From positions 26,523,245 to 26,587,244 of the forward strand of contig OZ038528.1 of assembly GCA_964036665.1 (NCBI GenBank): a stretch of 64,000 nucleotides of DNA. Direction: 5' to 3'. Below the pieces are notes generated by a model. It did not search any database. It was not told where the DNA came from and saw only the letters and a list, made by a program, of their open reading frames with translations. Positions 51,505 to 63,383 of this stretch are shown one piece after another. The stretch comes from Gordius sp. MW1. Lineage: Eukaryota; Nematomorpha; Gordioida; Gordea; Gordiidae. The number at the start of each line of letters is the position of its first letter. Position 1 is the stretch's first letter. The translations under genes were made by a program, and so were the position numbers.

Positions 51505-52905
51505 GGCGTGCGCACCGAACGTGGATGTCACGCACCGAACGTGGATGTCACGCACCGTTTTGTTTACTTTTAATTTTTGTTAATTTAACCAGTTTTTGGG
51601 TTCGAATCCCGGGATTTTTTTTTACTATTATGATTGTTCCTGTTACTACCATTGATAATAAGACTTTTTGGCCGTCCGCTGGGCGCTGACCACTGGAAAA
51701 AAATGACCATTTGGCCAAAATGTGAATCCAAGTTTATTTTTCCGTTTTTTTTGCCTTTTATGATTGTTCTTGTTCCTACCATTGATAATAAGACTTTTTG
51801 GCCGTCCGTTGGCTGCTGACCAATGAAAAAAACGTGGATGTCACGCACCGAACCGAACGTGGATACGCACTTTTAATTTTTGTTAATTTAACCAGTTTTT
51901 GGGTTCGAATCTCGGGGTTTTTTTTGAATATTATTATTGTAACTGTTACTACCATTGATAATATGACTTTTTGGCCGTCCGCTGGCTACTGACCACTGTA
52001 AAAAAATGACCATTTGGCCAAAATGTTAAACGAAATTTTTTTTTGCGTTTTTTTTGCCGCTTATGATTGTTCCTGTTACTACCATTGATAATATTTCTTT
52101 TTGGCCGTCCGTTGGCTGCTGACCAATGAAAAAAACGTGGATGTCTTGCACCGAATGTCTTTTTTGTTCACTTTTAATTTTTGTTAATTTAACCAGTTTT
52201 TGGGTTCGAATCCCGGTTTTTTTTTGACTATTATGTTTGTTCCTGTTACTACCATTGATAATAAGACTTTTTTGCCGTCCGCTGGCTGCTGACCAATGGA
52301 AAAAAATGACCATTTGGCCAAAATGTGAATCCAAGTTTATTTTTTCGCTTTTTTCCGCCTATTATGATTGTTCATGTTACTACCATTGATAATCTGCCTT
52401 TTTGGCCGTCCTCTGGCTACTGACCACTGGAAAAAAATGACCATTGGCCAAAGTATGAAGTAAAATTTTTTTCCTCGTTTTTTTGACTCTTATGATTGTT
52501 CCTGTTACTACCATTGATAATATGACTTTTTGGCCGTCCGCTGGCTACTGACCATTGGAAAAAAATGACCATTGGCCAAAGTATGAAGTAAAATTTTTTC
52601 CCTCGTTTTTTTGGCTAACATTGACTTATAGAGTATCTGTTGGTAGTGACCAATGAAAAAAATGACCATTTGGCCAAAGTGTGAAACGAAATTTATTTTT
52701 TGCGTTTTTTTTGACTCTTATGATTGTTCCTGTTACTATCATTGATAATAAGACTTTTTGGCCGTCCGCTGGCTACTGACCACTGTAAAAAAATGACCAT
52801 TGGCCAAAATGTGAATCGAAAATTATTTTTTCGTTTTTTTGACTACTATGAATTTATATCCACTTTTACCGTGTGCTGGCTGCTGACCAATGGAAAAAAT
52901 GACCT
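51505..52905 (+). repeat. Satellite-like tandem array with B-box-containing segments
   Basis: About eight units of ~130-160 bp share 'tgttcctgttactaccattgataatAagactttttggccgtccgctggctgctgaccactgg' and 'aaaaaaatgaccatttggccaaaatgtgaa'-type blocks (both quoted in part only by theme). Three units (51510-51620, 51835-51915, 52140-52215) carry an extra segment with gggttcgaatcccgg followed by a T run, which matches a pol III B box and terminator. A 20-21 bp sub-repeat (cgcaccgaacgtggatgtca) occurs at 51509-51560. Small ORFs within are artefacts. Confidence 0.85.
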
Positions 52906-53407
52906 TAGGTAACTTTTTATGTTTGTTATTAAGTTTTATTAATTATATTGTCTGGGTTTCTAAATTTTTAATTGATTTTATTACGTTTTTCGTTGCTTTT
53001 TCTATTTTTATATGTTCAAAATTTATAAATTTTACTCGAAATTTAAATTTTAGATAAATAGCTCTAATCCCATTTCCGAAATTTTAATATGAAATTCCAA
53101 CAATATTCTTCCATTTATAACTACTTCCCTAAAAAATAACTTTTCAATGGAGAAAAGTAGTAGAAAAGTAGTAGCCAGGGTAATTTACAAATTATTATAA
53201 ATCACTCGAGATCCAGAATTTAATTTCGAAAATGTTAGTACTAATTCAGTAGGAGAAGAAGGGTAACATAGAGATCAGGCAGGATCAGGGTTATAATATA
53301 AGCTATTTGTTATATCTTTCTTAGTTAATCGTTCATCTATTTCAGCTAAACCTAATTCAAAAAGGCATTATACAACAACGAGATGTTGTAATAGGCTTCG
53401 GGGCTCA
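52906..53407. other. AT-rich non-coding stretch
   Basis: Nothing recognised. Confidence 0.4.
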
Positions 53408-53670
53408 AAAAAAAGCTAATAGATCATTTTTGAATATCCCATTTTTTATACCATTTTTGAATATCTATACTATTTTATTTTTAGATATCTTATTAATTAA
53501 TCTAATTATTATTACATCTTATATTTAAAAGTCATATTTTTGAATATCTAACCCATTTTCATATATTTAAATCTTATTTTCAAATTTGATATGCGGCATA
53601 CACCTCATAAGACATCAAGTACATTTTAGGGTCTAAATTTTTTATTAGCTTTTTTCTGATCATATTTCCT
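53408..53670. repeat. MITE-like repeat with AAAAGCTAATNAATCATTTTTGAATATCCC ends, copy 1
   Basis: Left end aaaaaagctaatagatcatttt..gaatatcccat and right end tttttattagcttttttctg are inverted. The same motif pair bounds 62897-63275. The interior has further 'ttttgaatatct' words in both orientations. Confidence 0.6.
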
Positions 53671-54400
53671 CGATACGCCTATGACAGTGAACAAAAGTAA
53701 GTTTTTAAATTCACTTGACGGCGTCGCGCATCTGTGCATCACATCACATTATCGGTTAATTTATTATAAAGGGGAGAGAGGGGAGGGGAAAGGGGAGAAA
53801 CAGTAGAGTCCCTTATAATTCTAATCCTGCTTACGTCATGCAAATAAAATTGTTATTTAGCACAACGCTCTCTCCTAAAAATTTTAGCCAAAGTTTTAAT
53901 AAATTTCAAATTAATTATGGATTTAAAGGGGGCAACTGCCCCTCTTTGCCACCCACTGGCTACGCCGATGTTTATTTGTACCTTCAAGGTCGATAGATAT
54001 TAGGCTTATTATCTCTATACATGGGCGAAGCCAGGTTTTGGATTGGGGGGGGGGGGGCAAAACATTTAAAAGTAAAAATAAAATATTTAAACTCATTTAT
54101 TTATAATTATTTATGCATTAGGGTATATATTTTTTCTTTTTAACTTTCTTTTTAGGTTTTCTATGAAATCACAATCTAATTAAATGAAATATATTAACCC
54201 AGTAAAAAAATATATATACTTTTATAAGGTTAAAAATATATTACATAGTTGGCTGTCTTAGCCAAGGGGGAAACCCTAGTAATTATCCTACCCCCTATAG
54301 GGATTCTAGCCCCCTCTCACCTTTCTCGCCCATAAATTGCATAGCAAATAAGCTATATTTATACGTAGAATAGATGAGTCGTCCCCTCTTCCCTTCTCCC
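53671..54400. other. Non-coding stretch with solitary hAT-MITE end motifs
   Basis: 'ccactggctacgccgatg' at 53952-53969 and 'acatgggcgaagccaggttttgg' at ~54018-54042 followed by G11 are solitary end motifs of the ggcgtagcc family. A purine-rich run ggggagagaggggaggggaaagggg lies at 53771-53797. At 54325-54345 the cataaattgcatagcaaa word is the reverse of the one at 26304. No genes. Confidence 0.5.
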
Positions 54401-54409
54401 CCTTCTCCG

Positions 54410-54595
54410 GGGGTCTGGGGGCGGAGCCCCCAGGAGATGGGGGTTTGGGGGCGTAGCCCCCAACGGGGGTTTGGGGGCGTAGCCCCCAACGGGGGTTTGG
54501 GGGCAGAGCCCCCACCGGGGGACTGGGGGCGGAGCCCCCAGCAGGGGGTTTGGGGGCGAAGCCCCCAAGGGGGTCTGGGGGCGAAGCCCCCAGTT
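54410..54595 (+). repeat. Hairpin minisatellite, seven ~26-28 bp units of GGGGGCGnAGCCCCC
   Basis: Each unit has tgggggcg(g/t/a)agccccca, a perfect 6-7 bp stem with a 3-4 base loop, plus a ggg(t/g)tt/ct spacer. The loop base varies (cgga, cgta, caga, cgaa) while the stem is kept. Single units of the same motif occur in the Helitron at ~10222 (ggggcggagcccc) and at 14543. The three overlapping reading frames (e.g. 54374-54640) encode repetitive GGLGAEPP-type peptides that are artefacts. Confidence 0.9.
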
Positions 54596-54600
54596 ACGCC

Positions 54601-55897
54601 CGAAGGGCGTATTTTTTATACAGCTGTTAACAACGTTTAGATCTTAAACTTAGAAAATATTGCAGCATCTAATGAGACCATTATGCGACCAAATAAAATA
54701 AATAATTATTTGATCAATTGAATAATAAGGTCGAGAGACTAGAAAGGTAAAAAACATAAATATTTTGAGAATTTAAGACCATATGTAGTGTCGGAATGTA
54801 TTAAAAAAGGAATAGCATTATCATTTACAAAGCAAAAAAATTGATTAATAATAACTAAAATATGTTTGAAGTTAGTTGACGAAATGAGAATTTTTTCCAA
54901 TTGATGGAAGCTTTAGTTTTATTTACTTGAGATCCATTACTTTAATTGATTACTAAATATCATCTAATTCTAAAATTTTAATTTAATTATTTAATTAAAA
55001 GGGAATCAAATCAGTGATTAGTTTTGAGCAATTTAATATTAAATCAATAAAACGCTTTAACAATTATTTCAATAAGCATCATAAAATAGGATGGATAAAA
55101 TATTCTAATGCAGCATCAAAACAGCATTAGGAACAAAGTAAGGGGGGATGCGCAAAGTATAAGCTCTCTAAATAAAAAGTAGGTTGTTTTAAAATTTAAT
55201 AGATATATTATTATGTAATTGGTAAAAGTAAATATTATTATTTTTAATATAATTAAATTATCAAAAAAAATTTGCCAATCATTTCTATATTTAATTTTTT
55301 ATGTTATTTGAACCTTAACCTCTACCAGGCATTGCAATTACCTTATCATTTTAAAAATCTTTCTTTCTCTTTGTATAGATTAGAGTGATCTATACGGTCA
55401 TAATTTTTTGCACTACTAATTAGGAGTTCTATCCTTACAAAATAGATTTACATAAATTAGATTAACTTACTGTACAAAACGTATTCACAATACAGTTTAT
55501 ATGGTCATTAAAGTAACATTAATTTAGCAAAGTCTTGTTAGTTTTACCACATTAAAAATGGTCGTTGTAAATTTTTAATGGGGTTGCGAAAAAAAGCCAA
55601 AGCTTTACCATTATAAAAAGCATTTAAAAATTAATATACGAAATTTGATTCACACAATATTTAGCTATGAAAGCTGTTATGGATATTCCTAAAGTTTTAA
55701 TAGTTTCCTTAATTAAAAAAATTACTATAATATATAAATGTATAATAAATCTACATAGACTCATAATTTTAGACAGGTATTTAGACAAAATCAGCTGATT
55801 GAGTTTTTTTAGAAACTTGATTTTATAAAGTGTTTAGGTGGAAAGCTATCAAATTAAGTTACAAAAGCCTAGCATGGTTAAAATAATTTTAAAATAC
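54601..55897. other. AT-rich non-coding stretch, putative intron
   Basis: Nothing recognised until the donor of exon B. At 55735-55860 there is weak resemblance to the dispersed repeat at 35770-36000. Confidence 0.4.
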
Positions 55898-56026
55898 CTG
55901 GAACACATTTGTTACCGGAAAGACCATAGCCCTGTTCACATAAACACATTTTTCTTCGGTGACATACTTTAAATACACAATCTTCGTCCTGAGTACAACT
56001 TTCTCCAGGGTATTTAGCGGAAAGAT
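55898..56026 (-). CDS. Host exon B: cysteine-rich EB/EGF-like module
   Basis: Minus strand: acceptor ..TTCTCAAG (56028-56027) and donor CCAG|GTATTT (55897-55896). The 129 bp exon encodes YPGESCTQDEDCVFKVC then HRRKMCLCEQGYGLSGNKC, spacing C-x5-C-x4-C-x5-C-x-C-x9-C: a complete EB-like module. Phase 1-1. It follows exon A across a 118 bp intron and the frames join. This is the cleanest module of the five. Downstream the next candidate exon (C) is ~33 kb away. Confidence 0.8.
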
Positions 56027-56144
56027 CTTGAGAATAATTTTAATTAAAAACTAATTTATTCGTACAATTGTAATTTATTTATGGTATTTTTCTTCAAAAG
56101 CGTTGAAAAAATGTATTGTATTCTGATATAGATAATTTTGTTAC

Positions 56145-56261
56145 TAAATTCGAAATCATCGTCAAAAGAATCTCTCTTGAAGTAGCAACGACATTCGTTC
56201 GCGAAACAGAGGCATCTGTGAACCGGATTCATGTTCTCACATTCTCTTTGTTCCTGACACC
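56145..56261 (-). CDS. Host exon A: cysteine-rich module
   Basis: Minus strand: acceptor ..TTCATAG (56263-56262) and donor TTTA|GTAACA (56144-56143). The 117 bp exon encodes CQEQRECENMNPVHRCLC, FANECRCYFKRDSF and an acidic DDDFEF end. Spacing C-x5-C-x8-C-x-C-x4-C-x-C is less regular than in exon B but keeps the C-x5-C start and C-x-C. Phase 1-1. It is the most 5' exon recognised; signal peptide and start are outside what I can recognise here. Confidence 0.72.
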
Positions 56262-56998
56262 CTATGAATGATAATATAGTTTTGAATAGTCAAATCGATG
56301 AATACGGGGGGTTCGCCCCTGGGGTCCGACTTGGAGTTATTTTTTTTTGCCTTGGGACTTGGGTCTAGTTATGGGGTATTGTTCTTACAAAACACATCCA
56401 TACATCGTATAAATGTAACACATTTTAATTTATGGGCGAGAAAGGGTTAAAGGGTGGAGAATGCCTATGAGGGGTGAAGGGGCAATGATCAAACTCTAAG
56501 CATTTGTGGCGAATTTAATAACTATTTGATCAGGTCTAAATAACTAAATAATAAATAATAAAGGGGATTATAATGACCCCAAATTTTAAATTGTTATTGT
56601 ATAAATTGGTTGTATGCTAATAAAAATTTTAAATTATAAAAGCATGGTTATTTGATTATCCCTAAATTAATATATTGTTTTAGTTATTTGCTCAATTGGA
56701 TAAAACATTATTATAATAATACGACCTTCAAAATTCTCTTTATATGATCAATTTGGCTCATATTTAGTCTATAGAATTCTAAGCTTCAATATTGGTTACT
56801 GTAATATAGCTACTAAATTTTGTTATATATATAAATTATTCAGGAGGAAAACTATCAAGGATAATTGCACTTTTCAAAATTAGACATGTTGAAAAAAACC
56901 AAGTGCTAGACAAATGCGCACTTTGAATTTGATACACCATGAGGAAAAACAAACATTAAAATCTAAGTTATTAGGTATTACAAATAAAAGAAAATATA
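56262..56998. repeat. AT-rich stretch with dispersed repeat (family of 34.7-36.1 kb)
   Basis: Bases 56500-57000 follow the order of blocks seen at 34700-36100 ('actatttgatca', 'caatttggctcat', 'atgcgcactttgaat', 'aaaatctaagtt'), with much divergence. No genes. Confidence 0.45.
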
Positions 56999-57334
56999 TA
57001 GGGGAGATCAGGGCTAGTAGTAGCCGCCCGGGGTTACTTTTATCTTTTCAATTATTTTTCAAAATATAATCATAAAACGTTAAACTTAAACCATATGTGT
57101 ATTTTGTCATAAGGTAAAAGTTTAAAATGTTTTCTTGGAAAAAATAAAAATTGAAAATTTTAGAAAGGAAAAACGTTTTTTAGGGCTTTAGTAACCCTGA
57201 CAAAATTTTGTATTTTGCATAGAAAATTTTTTTGATTGAATATTTTAGTCTAATTTAAGTTTTATCTTATAAAGGGATATTTTTTATATAAAACCGTTAA
57301 TGATTAAATTTTTATCTATAAACTAACATATTAA

Positions 57335-58512
<1,178 letters not shown>

Positions 58513-59233
58513 TTAAAAAGTAAATGTGCTAGCATAAAAGAAAATTGTAAATACATTCCTCTCCCGTTCTTATTAAATTTATTAAATAAAATTTTTAATG
58601 ATAGATATGCAAGTTATTTAGGGTTAAAAAACGCTAAAATCGATATTTCTAGCAACTTTGACAGCAAATATTTATAAAATTTGACGTATGGGAAAAAATC
58701 TAAAAATATATGTGTGTTCACCGTGAAAAACTTTACCAGGATCTGCTTAGCCTTATAGAGACAAATGACAAGATAAAAAACATGAATTTTGTTCATAATT
58801 TGACTTAATGTAATTTTGAATAGAAATAATGATTATACATTAATAAACTATTAAATGTTTTTTAATAGCAGAATCTGTCTTGTTTTCTTGACCCTTTTTT
58901 ATTTGTATTATGTAAAATTTAACCATATTAAATTTGCATTTTTATGTTTTTTATAGTAAACCTTTTTATTAATTGGAGTTAGCATATGCTAATAGGATTG
59001 AAAAACGTAAGGGTTAATCTATCCCCCAAAAGGGGCTATGTCTAGCCCCAGGCATTTTTAAAATTGCTAGGATTTTTGTTTTTTTAAACTTACTTTTTCC
59101 CTCCGAATTTTTTTTCTATAATAAAAATAGACCTTAAAAATACATTCCAACAAAAATTCTGATAAAACAATTTTGGATTTTTTTCAAACGTGATTAAATT
59201 TTTTATGGCTATTTAGTCGTCCCCGGTTAGCCC

Positions 59234-59506
59234 TACATAAATTTTGTTAGAATGGTTAATAAAATTGAATAATAATTAAATAAGTTGATATAATATTTAA
59301 ATTAAAAAAATTGTAAAAAATTTCAATCTTGTCGAAAAGAACAAAATGGTCAATCTTTGGCCTATCATTTATTTTCAGCCAAAAAAGTTACCATGAATGT
59401 TAAAACCTGAAGGGACAAAATTAAAAATTTGGCCTTCGGCCGGGGTCAATTATTTGTTTCTGAATAAAACTTTTAATTCTGAACTTAATAATGTTCGAAG
59501 AATTGA
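59234..59506. other. AT-rich non-coding stretch
   Basis: Nothing recognised. Confidence 0.4.
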
Positions 59507-59941
59507 GATATATCAACATTTATTGGCACTTTGTTAAAAGTATTTTCATTTTTCTCCTTATTTAACCCGCAAAAAATGACAAAATTAGATTTTTTAATTT
59601 ATTTAGCCACGCAGGAGGGGACACGACCGTCCTATAATAATTGACCTGAAAAATAAGCAAAAAAATGACTTTGATGTTTCAAAGCGCCTAAAAAGATTCC
59701 ATTTTCCGCAGCACATGCCTACACGCGGTACGTCACGAGGTTGCGTTTGATAGACATTCAATTAAACGTCAAAACGTATAAAACAAACTCGAAAACTACT
59801 GGACGGATTTGGCTGGAACAAATCTTAAAACATGCTCCGGAGTGTGAGGAATAAACTCTGAAATTTTGAGCCAAATCGGTCTGGTAGTTTTCCAAAATTG
59901 GTGGCGGCATACATACACACATATACACACACATAGTTTTA
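59507..59941 (+). repeat. Dispersed repeat R2, copy 3
   Basis: Most complete R2 copy: gatatatcaacatttattgg ... tactggacggatttggctgg ... gccaaatcggtctggtag ... tggcggcatacatacacaca. The inverted ggatttggct/agccaaatc words form a potential hairpin of the 3' tail. It abuts the start of Helitron copy 2. Confidence 0.75.
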
Positions 59942-62000
59942 TCTATATATATAAAATTCTCGTGTCACGGTGTGGTGTCCTCAACTCCTCCTAAACGGCT
60001 GTACCGATTTAAATGGAAATTTCTGCGAATATTTGGTAGGTCTGAGCCTAGGTTTTAAACTATATTCCAAATCTCTAAGTCATAAGACGGTCAAGTTATT
60101 TAGTTTTATATGTTTTGACGTTTAATAAAATGTCACTCAAACGCAACCTCATGACGTACTGCGTATCTATCGTGTTCTTTGAGAATTTGAATATACATTT
60201 GTTGAGCCTTTAACCTAAGCTCTTCTACACTTCGTTGAAAAACATTTCATTTGCTGTGAAATTTAAGCAGGGGAGGAAAACGGACCTTAATGTTTGAGGG
60301 CTTGGCTACGTCCATGCTTATACCGGTTGCTTTAAGTTTTTGTGAATTATCTGAGTACACTGATAGCTTATTGACCAATGTAAGGTTTGTGGTCAATGCT
60401 TTTTTACGACCCCTCATTATATCTCAGTTTTTAATGCTGTATATCTAGGCATATTTTAAACAAAAAGGAGGATTTGCTTAGGAAGCTAGGGGATATTCGC
60501 ATGTTTCAGAAATAACCGAGATTAATGATGTTGCTCCGGGCTCGATTGGGGTGCAAAAATAAAAATGGCTTTTCGCTTCGGGCAGGACTACTCATACAAA
60601 TTAACGTAAAACAGTGGTCATTTTATGGAGCATTTTAAACCTGGACTGTGGATTATTAAAATAATTAATTAAAAATAGAATACATGTGAACAACAAAGTG
60701 AGTTTAAAAAACCTTATTTTTTGTCGAACTTGACATTATGATAATAAATTAATTATGGAATTAAAAATTGATTAATAAGCATCGGCATTAAACACCAGAG
60801 AAAGAAAGCTTATAAAAGCCACAGAGATGATAATTCTACGGTGGAGCTTGGGGTAAACTAAGCTCGACCGACGAATGACTTTCGCATGACAAAAATGAAT
60901 ATTCAACCTATGGCAAACATGATTAACGAAAATCGGTTAAGGTGGTATGAAGTAAGTGGGACACGAATGACCTAAATCGAAAAGTACTGGACATGGAGGT
61001 GTCAGAGAAGAGAGGAAGAGGAGGACCCCGTGTCACATGGAACGGGCAAGGCGATAAAGTTATGAAAACTAAAGAGTAGTTATGACATGGCACTCACCCG
61101 GTCCAGATGCAAGAAACTTATCAAAACAAACCCCACGACCGTGGGACCAAATAACTGATAAAGAAGAAGAAGATTCAAACAAAAGGCTTCACCCCTGTAC
61201 CCCGGCTGGGGGTGGGGCTGCCCCTCTAAAACTTACTCAAGGTGCTCCGCCTCTTAAACCCCTGTCTACTTGCTGTCTTTGTGTGGCCTTATTGGGCTCT
61301 TCTAAATTCGTATGTATTCATTTGCTATTCAATTTAAGCAATAGTAAAAATTAACGGAGGGCAAATTGAGGGTAGAGGGTCGGCTACGTCTATAACGGTA
61401 CCTGTTTACACAATATATCAGCAAAACATGATAACAATGAGACCCTATTGCAATAAAGCTCGGTAGGCGGCCAATGATATACCTAAAGTTTCTAAGCTGA
61501 TGTAAGCAGAATTGTAGTTTGCCCAAATAAGTGAAAAGCTGGACGCGCTAAAATATGTTCAGGCACAAAAATAAAACAGATTTTCAGGGCGGGTTGGGGT
61601 TTAGATTGAAGTCCGAAAACGGCCATTTGCCAGAATCGTGATTTTGCGGTAGGACCAAAAAAAGTTTTTAGCCCCCTTAATAAAAAAAACAAACCTGTGG
61701 CAATTTACAAATTAAATAATTCTTTAGGCATGTATTAATTTATTTGACAGTATATTTATATAGGCAAAATGTGTATAGCAAAGCAATAAAAAATTTGATG
61801 TTAAGTACTTTACTTTATGTGTTTATATTTTTTATTTAGCGTGTTAATTCTTCCTACATTAAATTCGTGACTTATTTTCCATACAATTATATTTTAGTCG
61901 CTCATTATATGATCGAGGCATAACGATGAGCATGCATATCACTTATAGTATTTTCTAGAAATAATGTATATAGCAAAACAACGTTTGATGGGTCAGCTAG
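59942..62000 (+). mobile_element. Non-autonomous Helitron (copy 2)
   Basis: Begins TCTATATATATAAAATTC after host A (59941) and ends GGGTCAGCTAG at 62000 before host T. The 3' hairpin (gcaaaacaacgtttg, 61973-61987) is slightly degraded relative to the GGCAAA...TTTGCC form at 36412 and 63388. It shares 5' end, interior and 3' end with copy 1 (9465-15125, opposite strand) and carries the same RTE fragment uninterrupted. 2.06 kb. No Rep/helicase. Confidence 0.88.
60785..61175 (+). pseudogene. RTE LINE 3' fragment inside Helitron copy 2
   Basis: Plus strand: LNTRERKLIKATEM, a stop, LG..KLD, QPMANMINENRLRWYEVS, NRKVLDMEVSEKRGRGGPRV and the tail accaaataactgataaagaag. The intact site gtggtatg (60942-60949) is the pre-insertion counterpart of the duplication around foldback A. 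Confidence 0.82.
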
Positions 62001-62676
62001 TACTATATAGATTTTTCCCTTAATTTTTTTAAAATTAAAATATATATAAAGAAAATTTCAAAAATTAAGATGGCTAACGATTTTTTTATTTAAAATTTTA
62101 TGTACGTGTTTTATATCGCTTGTGCTACTTTACCATTAATCATATAAAAACATGTTATTAAGCTTGTACACTACGTTTTAAAGTTATAAAGATTTATTTA
62201 ACAATTAAATCGAATAGCAGTTTCTGTAGTATGGGCAGATTAAAAAAATCATTAAATTTGTAAAGTTAACCTGTCTGCCACGACATGTAAATATAGTTCA
62301 AATAAACTGTTTATAAATTTTAGACACATCAAATCAAATTAAGGGTCTATTTATATTTGACTTAATTGCTATATCTATGTTTAAATCATTTGATATAGCT
62401 CTTATAGATTTGTTTCTCAAGAATTTATTGCATTTTCATTATTATTCAGTGGCGTAAATAAGGGGGCGGAAAACGGGAAATTCCCCCCCCCGCAGAATTC
62501 TTATGAAAAAAAAATTATCATAAGAGTTGTGATGTTGGGCAAAAATTACAACATTTTATAATCTGATAGGGTGTCCAAGGGATTCTTTGGACGAAATCCT
62601 TCTATAATTTATTTTCATTCGCGTTGGCAAAACAATCAAAGAATCCAGAGGAAATATTATTTAAAAATTTGCATTT
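62001..62676. other. AT-rich non-coding stretch
   Basis: Nothing recognised except a solitary cagtggcgtaaataaggggg (62450-62469) followed by C10, an incomplete end motif of the ggcgtagc hAT group. Confidence 0.4.
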
Positions 62677-62869
62677 TTATGCATATCGAGATTTCTTAAG
62701 TTCAAAATCATACAACTTAGCCTTAGGTTCCACTACTATTACTAAAGTTTCTGCTAACTGTCTAACTTGCTGAAGATCTAGGTCCTTTAAAGTTGCAGCT
62801 TGTGTTGCAATGCAACATCGTGATCATACCAGCTTGCTTCAATTTTTCCTTATTTGGTTTATCTTCCAT
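62677..62869 (-). pseudogene. Small frameshifted coding remnant of unknown origin
   Basis: The minus strand from ATG 62869 reads MEDKPNKEKLKQAGMITMLH, then one frameshift (~62808) continues as ATQAATLKDLDLQQVRQLAE and LVIVVEPKAKLYDFELKK to a TAA at 62677. Amino acid composition (charged, helical) is unlike the surrounding AT-rich repeats, suggesting real former coding, but I do not recognise the family. It could be an exon or a transposon product. Confidence 0.3.
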
Positions 62870-62896
62870 TTCTTACAACATTTCCGTTTCTGTTCA

Positions 62897-63275
62897 AAAA
62901 AAAAGCTGATCAGAAAAAAAAGCTAATGAATCATTTTTGAATATCCCATTGAGGGTTAAGGTTCAAGGTAGTGTTTTAGGTCAGCGTTTTAGGTTAGGGT
63001 TAGATGCACATCAAATTCCCTCCCCATTTGAGATTTTAAAATAAGATCTAATAATTAGATTTATTAATAAGATATCTAAAAATAGTATATATAGATATTC
63101 AAAAATGGTAAAAAAAATGGGATATTCAAAAATGATTTATTAGCTTTTTTTCTAATCAGCCTTTTTTGTGAACACATTTTAGGGTCTAAAATAGTATAGA
63201 TATTCAAAAATGGTATAAAAAATGGGATATTCAAAAATGATTTATTAGCTTTTTTTCTGATCAGCTTTTTTTTTG
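62897..63275. repeat. MITE-like inverted repeat, copy 2
   Basis: Left aaaaaaaagctgatcagaaa.. aatcatttttgaatatccca; right tgggatattcaaaaatgattt ..ctgatcagctttttttt are inverted. A second inward-facing right end (63115-63165) shows an internal duplication. Related to 53408-53670. Confidence 0.7.
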
Positions 63276-63383
63276 AATAAGAATCAACATTTCAATAAAA
63301 ACTTCATGACGTTTGGAATATTTAAACAAATCATATACTTTGGAAACAATACCTATTTTAAAAATTATATTCATATTATAATA

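Noticed and set aside
51595-51620. tRNA gene
   Set aside because: Only a B box and T run; no A box, acceptor stem or anticodon arm could be folded.
51505-52905. CRISPR-like alternation of repeats and spacers
   Set aside because: Units are ~130-160 bp, diverged, contiguous and in a eukaryotic context; no short palindromic repeats with unique spacers, no cas genes.
54295-54640. Repetitive GLRPQTP/GAEPP-type ORFs
   Set aside because: Artefacts of the hairpin minisatellite at 54410-54595.
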